Assembly: GCF_014650035.1 (NCBI RefSeq)
Contig: NZ_BMUE01000004.1
Location: 310,001-374,000, forward strand
Reading direction: 5' to 3'
Source of the DNA: Streptomyces lucensis JCM 4490
Lineage (GTDB): Bacteria > Actinomycetota > Actinomycetes > Streptomycetales > Streptomycetaceae
Length of the DNA stretch: 64,000 nt
Positions 46,063 to 54,435 of the stretch are shown here, in pieces; position 1 is the stretch's first letter; each line of letters begins with the position of its first letter. The position numbers and the translations under genes were made by a program. The notes beneath the pieces are model-generated. The model was given only the letters and a program-made list of their open reading frames with translations, did not search any database and had not been told where the DNA came from.

Positions 46063-47970
46063 TCAGACCAGACCCGCCGGCGTCTCGGCGCCGGCGGGCT
46101 CCCGCGCCTCCCGCTGGGCGAACTGCGTGCGGTACAGCTCGGCGTAGCGCCCGTCCGCCGCCAGCAGTTCCTCGTGGGTGCCCCGCTCGGCGATGCGGCC
46201 GGCCTCGACGACCAGGATCTGGTCGGCGGCCCGGACCGTGGACAGGCGGTGGGCGATCACCACGGCGGTGCGGCCCGCCAGGGCCTCGGTGAGCGCCTCC
46301 TGGACGGCCACCTCGGAGGTGTTGTCCAGGTGGGCGGTGGCCTCGTCGAGGATGACGACGCGCTGGCGGGCCAGCAGCAGGCGGGCGATGGTCATGCGCT
46401 GGCGTTCGCCGCCGGACAGCCGGTAGCCGCGCTCGCCCACGACCGTGTCCAGGCCGTCGGGCAGGGACCGTACGACATCGTCGAGGCGGGCGCGGCCGAG
46501 GGCGTTCCACAGCTCGTCGTCGGTGGCCTCCGGGCGGGCGAGGAGCAGGTTGGCGCGGACGGTGTCGTGGAAGAGGTGGCCGTCCTGGGTGACCATGCCC
46601 AGCGTGGCGCGCAGGGAGGCGGCGGTGAGGTCGCGGACGTCGGCCCCGCCGAGGCGGACGGCGCCCGCGTCGACGTCGTACAGGCGCGGCAGGAGCTGCG
46701 CGATGGTCGACTTGCCGGCGCCGGAGGAACCGACGAGGGCGATGGTCTGACCGGGTTCGGCGCGGAAGGAGACGCCGTGCAGGACCTCGGAACCGCCGCG
46801 GGTGTCGAGGGCGGCGACCTCCTCCAGGGAGGCCAGGGAGACCTGGTCGGCGGCAGGATAGGAGAAGCGGACGTCGTCGAACTCGACGGCTACCGGCCCC
46901 TCGGGCACCTCGCCGGCATCGGGCTTCTCCTCGATGAGCGGCTTGAGGTCCAGCACCTCGAAGACCCGCTCGAAGCTGACGAGGGCGCTCATCACCTCGA
47001 CGCGGGCCCCGGCGAGCGCGGTCAGCGGGGCGTAGAGCCGGGTCAGCAGCAGGGCGAGGGAGACCACGGCGCCCGCCTCCAGGGTGCCGTGCAGCGCGAA
47101 CCAGCCGCCGAGGCCGTAGACGAGGGCCAGCGCGAGGGCGGAGACCAGGGTGAGGGAGGTGATGAAGACCGACTGGGCCGTCGCCGTGCGCACCCCGATG
47201 TCCCGGACCCGGGCTGCGCGCGCCGCGAACTCCGCCGACTCCTCCTCCGGCCGGCCGAACAGCTTGACCAGGGTGGCGCCGGGGGCGGAGAAACGCTCGG
47301 TCATCCGGGTGCCCATGGCCGCGTTCAGCGCCGCCGCCTCCCGCTGCATCCGGGCCATCCGGCCGCCCATGCGGCGGGCGGGCAGCACGAACGCCGGCAG
47401 CAGCACCAGCGCGAGCAGCGTGATCTGCCAGGACAGGGTGAGCATGACCGCGAGGGTGAGCAGCAGGGTGACCAGGTTGCTCACCACGCCCGACAGCGTG
47501 TTGGCGAAGGCCCGCTGGGCGCCGATCACGTCGTTGTTGAGACGGCTGACCAGCGCGCCCGTACGGGTGCGTGTGAAGAACGCGACGGGCATGCGCTGCA
47601 CATGATCGAACACAGCCGTTCTGAGGTCGAGGATGAGTCCCTCCCCGAGCGTCGCCGACAGACGCCGGCCGAGGATGCCGAGCGCCGCCTCCGCGAGGGC
47701 GACGACCGCGATGAGCAGGGACAGCCGCACCACGGTGCCGGAGTCGTGCCCCGCCACGATCGCGTCGACGACGTGTCCGGCCAGTACGGGGGTCGCCACG
47801 GCGAGCAGTGCGCTCACCACCCCGAGCAGCACGAACTTGACGATGCCGGCGCGGTGCGGGCGGGCGAAGGCGGCGATGCGGCGCAGCGTGGCGCGGGCGA
47901 GGGGACGGCGCTCCGACTGCGCGTTCATCACGCTGTGCAGCTGCGTCCATGCGGTGGTCTCCATGCTCAT
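46063..47970 (-). CDS. ABC exporter, fused membrane and ATPase domains
   Basis: 635 aa from ATG 47970. Six membrane helices (about 35-320) are followed by a nucleotide-binding domain with Walker A GSSGAGKST, signature LSGGERQRM, Walker B RVVILDEATAHLDN and switch His in IAHRLST. This is a half-transporter that should work as a homodimer, exporting a lipid or drug. Its promoter contains a SoxR/MerR-type box with a 19-base spacer, and the predicted transcript starts at or one base before the ATG. No other half-transporter is adjacent. Confidence 0.92.
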   Translation of the reverse strand: MSMETTAWTQLHSVMNAQSERRPLARATLRRIAAFARPHRAGIVKFVLLGVVSALLAVATPVLAGHVVDAIVAGHDSGTVVRLSLLIAVVALAEAALGILGRRLSATLGEGLILDLRTAVFDHVQRMPVAFFTRTRTGALVSRLNNDVIGAQRAFANTLSGVVSNLVTLLLTLAVMLTLSWQITLLALVLLPAFVLPARRMGGRMARMQREAAALNAAMGTRMTERFSAPGATLVKLFGRPEEESAEFAARAARVRDIGVRTATAQSVFITSLTLVSALALALVYGLGGWFALHGTLEAGAVVSLALLLTRLYAPLTALAGARVEVMSALVSFERVFEVLDLKPLIEEKPDAGEVPEGPVAVEFDDVRFSYPAADQVSLASLEEVAALDTRGGSEVLHGVSFRAEPGQTIALVGSSGAGKSTIAQLLPRLYDVDAGAVRLGGADVRDLTAASLRATLGMVTQDGHLFHDTVRANLLLARPEATDDELWNALGRARLDDVVRSLPDGLDTVVGERGYRLSGGERQRMTIARLLLARQRVVILDEATAHLDNTSEVAVQEALTEALAGRTAVVIAHRLSTVRAADQILVVEAGRIAERGTHEELLAADGRYAELYRTQFAQREAREPAGAETPAGLV

Positions 47971-47977
47971 GGAAGAG

Positions 47978-48008
47978 AACGTAGAACCTCAAGCTTCGTT
48001 GAGGTCAA
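47978..48008 (-). promoter_or_regulatory. MerR-family (SoxR-like) promoter of the ABC exporter
   Basis: On the minus strand -35 TTGACC (48008-48003) and -10 TACGTT (47983-47978) are separated by 19 bases, the overlong spacer typical of promoters activated by MerR-family regulators. The spacer holds the inverted repeat ACCTCAA/TTGAGGT (47986-48005). Its core CCTCAACGAAGCTTGAGG has the same 18-base length and outer half-sites as the E. coli SoxR box. The regulator gene is not in the window. The divergent flippase-like gene may share it. Confidence 0.65.
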
Positions 48009-48057
48009 TGTCCGCGCGCTTTTCTTCCCGCGGGCGTCCCCTCACCCGAAGGACCCG

Positions 48058-49113
48058 ATGACCGCAGTCCGTCATCCGCCGGCCGCGGTCGCGGTCGCGC
48101 CGTCCTCCGTCGGGACCGCGCGGAAGGCCTCGCGTGATGTGACCGCCGCCCCGTCCTCCCCGCCCGCGCCGGGACGGCTTCCCCGTCGCGTCCCCGTCCG
48201 CCGGGTGCTGTGCCTGGTTCCTCTCGTCCTCGTCGCCGTGGCCGCCGTGCACCATCGCTCCGTGCTCGGCGAGGGCTTCGGCCGGCTGCGTACCGCCTCC
48301 TGGCCGTGGCTGCTCGCGGCGGCCGGCGCCACCTGCCTGACCTGGGTGGCCGCCGCGGTCACCCGGCAGGGCGCGCTGGTGCAGCCGCTGCCGAGGGGCC
48401 GGCTGCTGGCCACCCAGTTCGCGGCGGCCGCGGCCAACCACCTGCTGCCGACCGGGCTCGGCGCGGGCGCGGTGAACCTGCGCTTCATGACCGTGTGCGG
48501 GGTGCCGCTCGCCCGTTCCTCGGCCGCGCTCGCCCTGTACCTGCTGGCCGGGTGCGTGGGCCGGCTCGGCCTGCTGGCCGCGCTGCTGATCGCCTTCCCC
48601 GGCGCGTTGCGGCTCGGCGCCCTGCTGCCGGACGGCTCGGTGCTGTGGCTGACGGCGGCCGCGGCCGGCCTGCTGGTCGCCGTGGCGGCCGCGCTGGCGC
48701 TGGTACGCCGGCTGCGCGCGCGGGTCTGCGCGTTCGCGCGGGAGGCGCTGGGCGAAGCGAGGTCGGTGCACGCGCGCCCGGCCCGTGCGCTGGCCCTGTG
48801 GGGCGGCTCGCTGGCCTTCCCCGCGCTCCAGGCGGCCGCGCTCGCGGCGGTCGGCCAGGCGCTGCGGCTGCCGGTGCCGCCCGCGCACACGGCGCTGGCG
48901 TATCTGGCCGCGACGGTCGCGGCCGCCCTGGTGCCGACGCCGGGCGGGCTGGGTTCCGTCGAGACGGCGCTGATCGTGGCGCTGGTCGCGATGGGCGGCC
49001 CGGTCGCGGTGGCCACGGCGGTGGTGCTGGCCTACCGGATCATCACCGTGTGGCTGCCGCTGGTGCCGGGAGCGCTGACGCTGGCGGCGCTGGTGCGGCT
49101 GAAGGTCATCTGA
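48058..49113 (+). CDS. Lysylphosphatidylglycerol synthase-type/flippase-like membrane protein (UPF0104)
   Basis: 351 aa from ATG 48058, four bases after GAAGGA. A proline-rich N-terminal tail of about 45 residues precedes seven or eight membrane helices. NHLLPTGLGAGAVNLRFM and the terminal AALVPTPGGLGSVETALIVALVAMG match the conserved PTPGGLGxxE signature of LPG-synthase membrane domains and UPF0104 proteins. No soluble aminoacyl-transferase domain is present, so a lipid flippase-like role is more likely than lipid aminoacylation. Divergent from the ABC exporter across the MerR-type box. Confidence 0.82.
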   Translation: MTAVRHPPAAVAVAPSSVGTARKASRDVTAAPSSPPAPGRLPRRVPVRRVLCLVPLVLVAVAAVHHRSVLGEGFGRLRTASWPWLLAAAGATCLTWVAAAVTRQGALVQPLPRGRLLATQFAAAAANHLLPTGLGAGAVNLRFMTVCGVPLARSSAALALYLLAGCVGRLGLLAALLIAFPGALRLGALLPDGSVLWLTAAAAGLLVAVAAALALVRRLRARVCAFAREALGEARSVHARPARALALWGGSLAFPALQAAALAAVGQALRLPVPPAHTALAYLAATVAAALVPTPGGLGSVETALIVALVAMGGPVAVATAVVLAYRIITVWLPLVPGALTLAALVRLKVI

Positions 49114-49194
49114 CCCCTGTGCGCCCCGGCCGGCCCCGCCGCTGGGAAGCTGCTCCCAGGTCACTCGCCCGTCGCGCACCAGGGAGGTCGCCGT

Positions 49195-49959
49195 ATGTCG
49201 GTCCGGATCGAGCGGCAGGAGTACGTCACCACGGTCGTCCTCTCCCGGCCGGAGGCCCGCAACGCCGTCGACGGCCCGACGGCCGCCGCGCTCGCGGCCG
49301 CCTTCCGGGCGTTCGAGGAGGACGACGGTGCCCGTGTGGCGGTGCTGTGGGGCGAGGGCGGCACGTTCTGCGCCGGCGCGGACCTGAAGGCGATCGGCAC
49401 CGGGCACGGCAACCGGGTCGCCGAGGACGGCGACGGGCCGATGGGACCGACCCGCATGCGGCTGTCCAAGCCGGTGATCGCTGCGGTGGCCGGGCACGCG
49501 GTCGCGGGCGGCCTCGAACTCGCCCTGTGGTGCGACCTGCGGGTCGCGGAGGAGGACGCCGTGTTCGGGGTGTTCTGCCGCCGCTGGGGCGTGCCCCTGA
49601 TCGACGGCGGCACGGTACGGCTGCCCCGGCTGATCGGCACGGGCCGGGCGATGGACATGATCCTCACCGGCCGGCCCGTCCCGGCCCGTGAAGCCCATGC
49701 GATCGGCCTCGCCGACCGCCTGGTGCCGGCCGGCCGGGCGCGCGCGGAGGCCGAGGCTCTGGCGGCGCAACTCGCGCGGCTCCCGCAGGCCTGCCTGCGC
49801 AGCGACCGCGCGTCGGTCCTCGACCAGGAAGGCCGGGACGAGGAGACGGCGATGCGGAACGAACTCCGGCACGGTACGGGCGTGCTTGCGGAGGGCCGGG
49901 AGGGCGCGGCCCGCTTCGCCGCGGGCGCCGGCCGCCACGGAACCGCCGCCGGCCTGTGA
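49195..49959 (+). CDS. Enoyl-CoA hydratase/isomerase (crotonase) family protein
   Basis: 254 aa from ATG 49195. Oxyanion-hole strings FCAGADLKAI and VAGGLELALWCDLRVA are intact. The usual FxxPE segment reads FGVFCRRWGVPLIDGG, with Cys where the first catalytic Glu of hydratases stands, and the second Glu position is Asp (GRAMDMILTG). It is probably a crotonase-fold enzyme with a reaction other than simple hydration. No beta-oxidation gene is adjacent. The stop codon lies inside a 23-base tandem duplication. Confidence 0.83.
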   Translation: MSVRIERQEYVTTVVLSRPEARNAVDGPTAAALAAAFRAFEEDDGARVAVLWGEGGTFCAGADLKAIGTGHGNRVAEDGDGPMGPTRMRLSKPVIAAVAGHAVAGGLELALWCDLRVAEEDAVFGVFCRRWGVPLIDGGTVRLPRLIGTGRAMDMILTGRPVPAREAHAIGLADRLVPAGRARAEAEALAAQLARLPQACLRSDRASVLDQEGRDEETAMRNELRHGTGVLAEGREGAARFAAGAGRHGTAAGL

Positions 49960-49984
49960 GCGGGGCCGCCGCCGGCCTGTGAGC
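49943..49984. repeat. Tandem duplication spanning the crotonase stop codon
   Basis: CCGCCGCCGGCCTGTGAGC occurs at 49943-49961 and again at 49966-49984, period 23. The first copy contains the stop codon of the crotonase gene. A recent slippage duplication is the likely cause. Confidence 0.65.
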
Positions 49985-50342
49985 CCGGGGCCGTCACCGG
50001 CCGGTCCCGCCCGGTGCCACCGCGCCCCGAACACCTCGCCGGAAGGAACGCGGCGGACTCGACCGGGCTCGCCGCGTCGCCGTCCCCGATGAGGCAGCAG
50101 AGGGCGACGTCGCCACACGCCACCGCCCCGGACAGCGCCCCGGGCAACCCCCCGGGCGCGGCACGGGCGGTGCCGCGTCCCGCCCGCCTGAAGCCCCCGA
50201 GCGCCTTGCCCGTCACCCCGCGTGCGCGGGCCGGCGGGCACCACGCGGACCGCACGCCGTGGGGCCGCGGTCAGCGGCGTGCCCGGGGAACCGGGTGCGC
50301 GGCGTGGGCCGGTGGCGGAGGACGCCGCGCGCCTGCGGTCGC
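49985..50342. other. Intergenic region without a clear gene
   Basis: Both flanking genes end here. Open frames exist on both strands, but none has a good start with ribosome site or a recognisable motif. A minus-strand frame starting at about 50255 has very GC-rich third positions but runs on antisense to the crotonase gene, so it is not accepted. Confidence 0.4.
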
Positions 50343-51341
50343 TCAGGGGGCGGCTGCGGTCGGCGACCCTGCCTCCGCCAGCCATCGCAGGACGGCGCTG
50401 CCCGTCGCCGTGCCGTCCTCGGCCGCCGCCGGAGCCCGTCGACCGGGATCGCACAGGCCACCGGCGACGAACACGCCCGGGTGGGACGTGTGCGGGCCGG
50501 TGGAGAGGGTGATGCCGCCGCGGCGGGCCAGCTCGTTCTCGGCGACGAAGTCGCCGGTGAAGACGACCGTGTCGCAGGGCAGTACGGCCGTACGCCCGTC
50601 GCGGTGCCGTACGCGGACGCCGGACAGGCGCCCGCGGCCCAGGAGTTCCGTGACCGTGGTGTCCGTCAGCAGCGGAGTGCCGAGGCGCAGCCGGGCCCAC
50701 TGGGCGCGGGCGGGCGCCGTGGCGGCGCGGGGGGCGTCCGTGACCTGGGCGACGACCTGTGCGCCGGACGCGCGCACGGTGCCGGCCGCCGCGTACGAGA
50801 CGTTCCCGGCGCCGACCACGACCGCGCGTGTTCCGATGTGCTGCCCGAACAGATGGACGGCCTGCTGGAGTTCGCCGGTGGTGTAGACACCGGCGGGTCG
50901 GGTCCCCGGCACCAGCCGGGCGGTGCGCGGCCGTTCGCGGGCGCCGGTGGCCAGGACGACCGCCCGCGCCTCGATCGTCTCCACTCCGCCGGGACCCACG
51001 GTGGTGAGCGCCGGGCTTCCTTGGGCGGTGGCGCCGGCCGGGGCCGCCCAGTCCAGGACCGTCACGTTCGTGCGGATCACGGCTCCCGTCCGTTCGGCGG
51101 CCTCGCACAGCAGGCGGGCGTACCCGGGGCCGGTCAGCGGACGCGTCCAGGTGCCGAAACCGCCGTGCGCGCAGTGCCTCGGCACTCCCCCGGACCGCGC
51201 CTCCCGCTCCAGCACCTCCACCCGGCCGGCGCCGGCGGCGGCCAGCCGCGCGGCGGCGGCGAGTCCGGCGGGGCCGGCTCCGACGACGAGGACGTCGACG
51301 CGCCGCCGGACCGTCGTGGCCGCCGTGCTCTCGCTGGTCAT
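50343..51341 (-). CDS. FAD/NAD(P)-dependent oxidoreductase (GlpB/HcnB-like flavoprotein)
   Basis: 332 aa from ATG 51341, overlapping the upstream stop (ATGA). The FAD motif VLVVGAGPAGLAAAARLAAAG is at about 17-37, VLATGARERPR lies in the middle and the NAD motif VVVGAGNVSYAA near 170. The C-terminal GGLCDPGRRAPAAAEDG replaces the usual GD motif. It belongs to the pyridine-nucleotide disulfide oxidoreductase superfamily but lacks the redox CxxC. It probably passes electrons from the GlpA-like subunit encoded just upstream. The physiological acceptor is unknown. Confidence 0.82.
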   Translation of the reverse strand: MTSESTAATTVRRRVDVLVVGAGPAGLAAAARLAAAGAGRVEVLEREARSGGVPRHCAHGGFGTWTRPLTGPGYARLLCEAAERTGAVIRTNVTVLDWAAPAGATAQGSPALTTVGPGGVETIEARAVVLATGARERPRTARLVPGTRPAGVYTTGELQQAVHLFGQHIGTRAVVVGAGNVSYAAAGTVRASGAQVVAQVTDAPRAATAPARAQWARLRLGTPLLTDTTVTELLGRGRLSGVRVRHRDGRTAVLPCDTVVFTGDFVAENELARRGGITLSTGPHTSHPGVFVAGGLCDPGRRAPAAAEDGTATGSAVLRWLAEAGSPTAAAP

Positions 51342-52753
51342 GGCCGGCCCCTCTCCTCCAGGCCCCGTTCGAGCAACTCCCGCACCGTCGCCCCGCAGTA
51401 GAAGCCCTGGCAGCGGCCCGCGCGGGCGCGGGTGCGGCGGCGCAGGCCCTCCAGGGTCCGCGCCGGGACCGGGCCGGTGAGGGCGTCGCGGATCTCCCCC
51501 CGGGAGACGCGCTCGCAGTGGCAGACGAGGGTGCCGTACTCGGGGTCGGCGGCGACGAGTTCGGGCCGCTGGTGCGGGCGCGGGAACGCCTCGCCGAGGT
51601 TGGGCATGGTCACGGGCTCCGGTTCCCGTACCGGGCCGAGGTCGAGGCCGGTGACGGCCAGCAGACCGGTGACGTGGGCGGCGATGGCGAGGGAGGCGGT
51701 CAGGCCGGTGGAGCGGATGCCGCCGACGGTGACGTACGCCTGCCCGGGGTGAGCGGTGATCCGGTAGTCCTCGTGCCCGGTCGCCGCGCGCAGCCCGGCG
51801 TAGACGGCGGTGACGTCCTCGTCGAGCAGGGCGGGCAGGACGCGGCGGCCCTGCTCCCGCAGCAGCTCGAGTCCCCCGGCGGTCGAGTGCGTGGCCCGCT
51901 TGTCGTGCAGGTCCTCGGCGGTGGGGCCCAGCAGGACGTTGCCGTAGACGGTGGGGGCGACGAGGACGCCCTTGCCGAGGGCCGTCGGGACGGGCAGGAG
52001 GATGTGCCGCACGAGCGGGCGGGCGAGCTTGTCGTAGACCAGGAGCTGGCCCCGCCGCGGGGTGACGGTGAAGTCCTCGTGGCCGAGCAGGCGGTCGAGG
52101 GTGTCGGCGTGCAGCCCGGCGGCGTTGACCAGCCGGCGGGCGCGCAGGACGCCGCGGGAGGTGGTCAGGCGGTGTTCCCCCTCCCCGCCGGCCTGCCGCA
52201 CCTCGGTGTTCAGGTGCAGGTCCACTCCGGCGCGGACCGCCTGGGTGGCGTAGGCCAGGGTCGTCGTCCACGGGCAGACGATGCTCTCCCCCGGCACGTG
52301 CAGGGCGCCGAGCGCGCCCTGGCCGAGGTGCGGTTCGCGGGCGTACAGTTCGCCGGCGTCCAGCAGGCGGGTGTCGTGGTAGTCGTTGCGCTCGGCCTTG
52401 CGGGCCAGCCGGGGCAGGGCGGCGAGTTGCTCCTCGTCCCAGGCGACGAGCAGGGCGCCGACGCGTTCGACGGGGATGCCGCAGGCGGCGGCGTAGGCGC
52501 CGAGGAGCCCGTGGCCCTGGCGGACCAGCCGGGCCTCCAGGGTGCCGGGGGTCGCGTCGAAACCGGTGTGCAGGATCGCGGTGTTGGCCTTGGAGGTGCC
52601 CTGACCGACGTCGTCCTGGGCCTCCACCAGGGCGACGCGCAGCCGGGGGTGGCGGGCGAGTTCGCGGGCGATGGCACAGCCGACGACGCCGGCGCCGACC
52701 ACCGCGACGTCGTACGTCGTGGAGGGCAGCGGGCCCCGCGCCGTGACGGTCAT
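51338..52753 (-). CDS. GlpA-like FAD dehydrogenase with BFD-type [2Fe-2S] domain
   Basis: 471 aa from GTG 52753. The DAO-family FAD domain starts VAVVGAGVVGCAIARELAR and continues with GTSKANTAILHTGFD and GGIRSTGLTASLAIAAH. The C-terminal 70 residues carry VCHCERVSRGEI and GRCQGFYC, the four cysteines of a BFD-like [2Fe-2S] domain, as in anaerobic glycerol 3-phosphate dehydrogenase GlpA and its relatives. It overlaps both neighbours by 4 bases. The substrate is glycerol 3-phosphate or a related hydroxy acid; the altered kinase next door argues for caution. Confidence 0.85.
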   Translation of the reverse strand: MTVTARGPLPSTTYDVAVVGAGVVGCAIARELARHPRLRVALVEAQDDVGQGTSKANTAILHTGFDATPGTLEARLVRQGHGLLGAYAAACGIPVERVGALLVAWDEEQLAALPRLARKAERNDYHDTRLLDAGELYAREPHLGQGALGALHVPGESIVCPWTTTLAYATQAVRAGVDLHLNTEVRQAGGEGEHRLTTSRGVLRARRLVNAAGLHADTLDRLLGHEDFTVTPRRGQLLVYDKLARPLVRHILLPVPTALGKGVLVAPTVYGNVLLGPTAEDLHDKRATHSTAGGLELLREQGRRVLPALLDEDVTAVYAGLRAATGHEDYRITAHPGQAYVTVGGIRSTGLTASLAIAAHVTGLLAVTGLDLGPVREPEPVTMPNLGEAFPRPHQRPELVAADPEYGTLVCHCERVSRGEIRDALTGPVPARTLEGLRRRTRARAGRCQGFYCGATVRELLERGLEERGRP

Positions 52754-54180
52754 GAGCCGAGCAGCGCGGCGACGGCGTCGCGGAAGCCGGCGCGGCGTTC
52801 GGCGGCCTGGCCTGCGCTGATGCGGGGTTCGTAGACGACGGCGGGCTCAGGGTCGGGCAGGGCGGCCTCGACGGCGAGTGCGGGGTCCGCGCCGAGCCGG
52901 GCGAGCGCGGCGGCGCCGAGTGCGGTGGCGTCGGGCAGCGCGGAGACCTCGACGGGGCGCTGCAGCAGGTCGGCCTGGGTCTGCATGAGGAGCGCGGAGC
53001 GGGTGAGGCCGCCGTCGACGCGCAGCAGGTCCAGGGGTGCGCCGAGGTCGTCGGCCGCCGCCTCGGCGAGTTCGGCGACCTGGGCGGCGATGCCTTCGCA
53101 CAGGGCGCGCACCAGGTGTCCGGGTGTGGTGTCGAGGCCGAGTCCGGTGAGGGAGCCGCGCACGTCACCGCGCCACCAGGGGGCGGCGAGCCCGGCGAGG
53201 GCGGGGACGAAGGTGACGCCACCGCTGTCGGGGACGGCGCCGCCGACCGGGTCGAGGTCGGCCGGGCTCGTGAGGACGCCGAGGTCGGTGAGCCAGCGGA
53301 CGGCGGAGGCGGCGGTGTAGACCTGGCCGTCGAGGCAGTAGCTGGTGGTTCCGGCGAGCCGCCAGGCCACGCAGCTGACCAGTCCGGAGGTGCCGCGCCG
53401 GGGACGCTCGCCGGTGTGCGCCAGCAGGAACGCGCCGGTTCCGTAGGTGCACTTGGCGGCACCGGGACCGGTGACCCGCTGGGCGAGCAGGGCGGCCTGC
53501 TGGTCGACGATCAGGCCGGTGAGCGGGATCTCGGCGCCGAACGCCCGTGTGGTGCCGACCGGTCGGGCGGCGTCGGTCACCTCGGGGAGGCATTCGCCGG
53601 TCAGGCCGTAGAGGTCGAGGGCGCGCGGGGACCACTCGGTGCGGTCCAGGTCGAGGAGCTGGGTGCGGCCGGCGGTGGCCGCGTCGGTGGCGAAGGCGCC
53701 GGTGAGGCGGTGGACCAGCCAGGCGTCGGAGGTGGTGACGACGCCCTCGCGGGTGAGGTGGCGGCGGATCCAGGCCATTTTGGGGGCGGCGAAGTACGGG
53801 TCGAGCGGCAGACCGGTCAGGTGCTGCAACTCCGTTTCGTGCTCAGCGAGTTCGACGCAGATGGCCTCGGCGCGCCGGTCCTGCCACACCAGGGCGGTGG
53901 TCAGCGGCCGGCCGGTGGCCGGGTCCCAGGCGAGAACGGTCTCGCCCTGGTTGGCCAGACCCAGCGCCACGACGTCCTCGCCGGCCTCGGCGAGTGCCCG
54001 CCGGCCGGCGTCGACGACCGAGCCGTACAGGGCGTCCGGGTCCACCTCGACCAGGCCACCGGACAGATGGCGGGGTCGCACCTCGGCGAATCCGGTGCCG
54101 AGGACGCCGCGTTCCGGGCAGACCACGAGGGCCTTGGTGCCGGACGTGCCCTGGTCGACGGCGAGCACCGGCCCCGTCAT
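52750..54180 (-). CDS. FGGY-family carbohydrate kinase (glycerol kinase-like)
   Basis: 476 aa from ATG 54180, first gene of the overlapping operon. ATP-binding DQGTSGTKALV is near the N-terminus, GLANQGETVLAWD and ALVWQDRR follow, and VDQQAALLAQ is in the second domain. In glycerol kinase the corresponding string is NQRET, with the Arg binding glycerol. Here the Arg is Gly, so the substrate may be a different polyol. Family length is about 500, so it is complete. It would phosphorylate the substrate that the GlpA-like enzyme then oxidises. Confidence 0.87.
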   Translation of the reverse strand: MTGPVLAVDQGTSGTKALVVCPERGVLGTGFAEVRPRHLSGGLVEVDPDALYGSVVDAGRRALAEAGEDVVALGLANQGETVLAWDPATGRPLTTALVWQDRRAEAICVELAEHETELQHLTGLPLDPYFAAPKMAWIRRHLTREGVVTTSDAWLVHRLTGAFATDAATAGRTQLLDLDRTEWSPRALDLYGLTGECLPEVTDAARPVGTTRAFGAEIPLTGLIVDQQAALLAQRVTGPGAAKCTYGTGAFLLAHTGERPRRGTSGLVSCVAWRLAGTTSYCLDGQVYTAASAVRWLTDLGVLTSPADLDPVGGAVPDSGGVTFVPALAGLAAPWWRGDVRGSLTGLGLDTTPGHLVRALCEGIAAQVAELAEAAADDLGAPLDLLRVDGGLTRSALLMQTQADLLQRPVEVSALPDATALGAAALARLGADPALAVEAALPDPEPAVVYEPRISAGQAAERRAGFRDAVAALLGS

Positions 54181-54435
54181 CGCGCCTCCCGAACTGCGGC
54201 CTCGAAGATCACGGCGTAGCCTGCCGTCGCACCGCACCCGGAGTCAAGGGCGGCTGACGGGCGGTCACCAGGGCTGATCAATAGTTGAGTTGGCAACAAT
54301 GGCACCCGCGGAAGCCGCCGCTCTATAGTGACCGCCGACCGCTCACGCAACACTTCAATCACCGCCCAGGGGAGGGCTGTTGCTACGTCACCCCGCCACC
54401 TCGCCCGTGCGCCGGGGGCAGGGGGCCGACGGCTG

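Noticed and set aside
49985..50255. Minus-strand frame with GC-rich third positions and several Cys
   Set aside because: It has no ribosome site, no family motif, and continues antisense through the crotonase gene, so evidence is too weak to call a gene.
47989..51108. Minus-strand open frame of 1039 codons
   Set aside because: It lies antisense to the flippase-like and crotonase genes and has the repetitive Arg/Gly/Gln composition of a GC-rich shadow frame.
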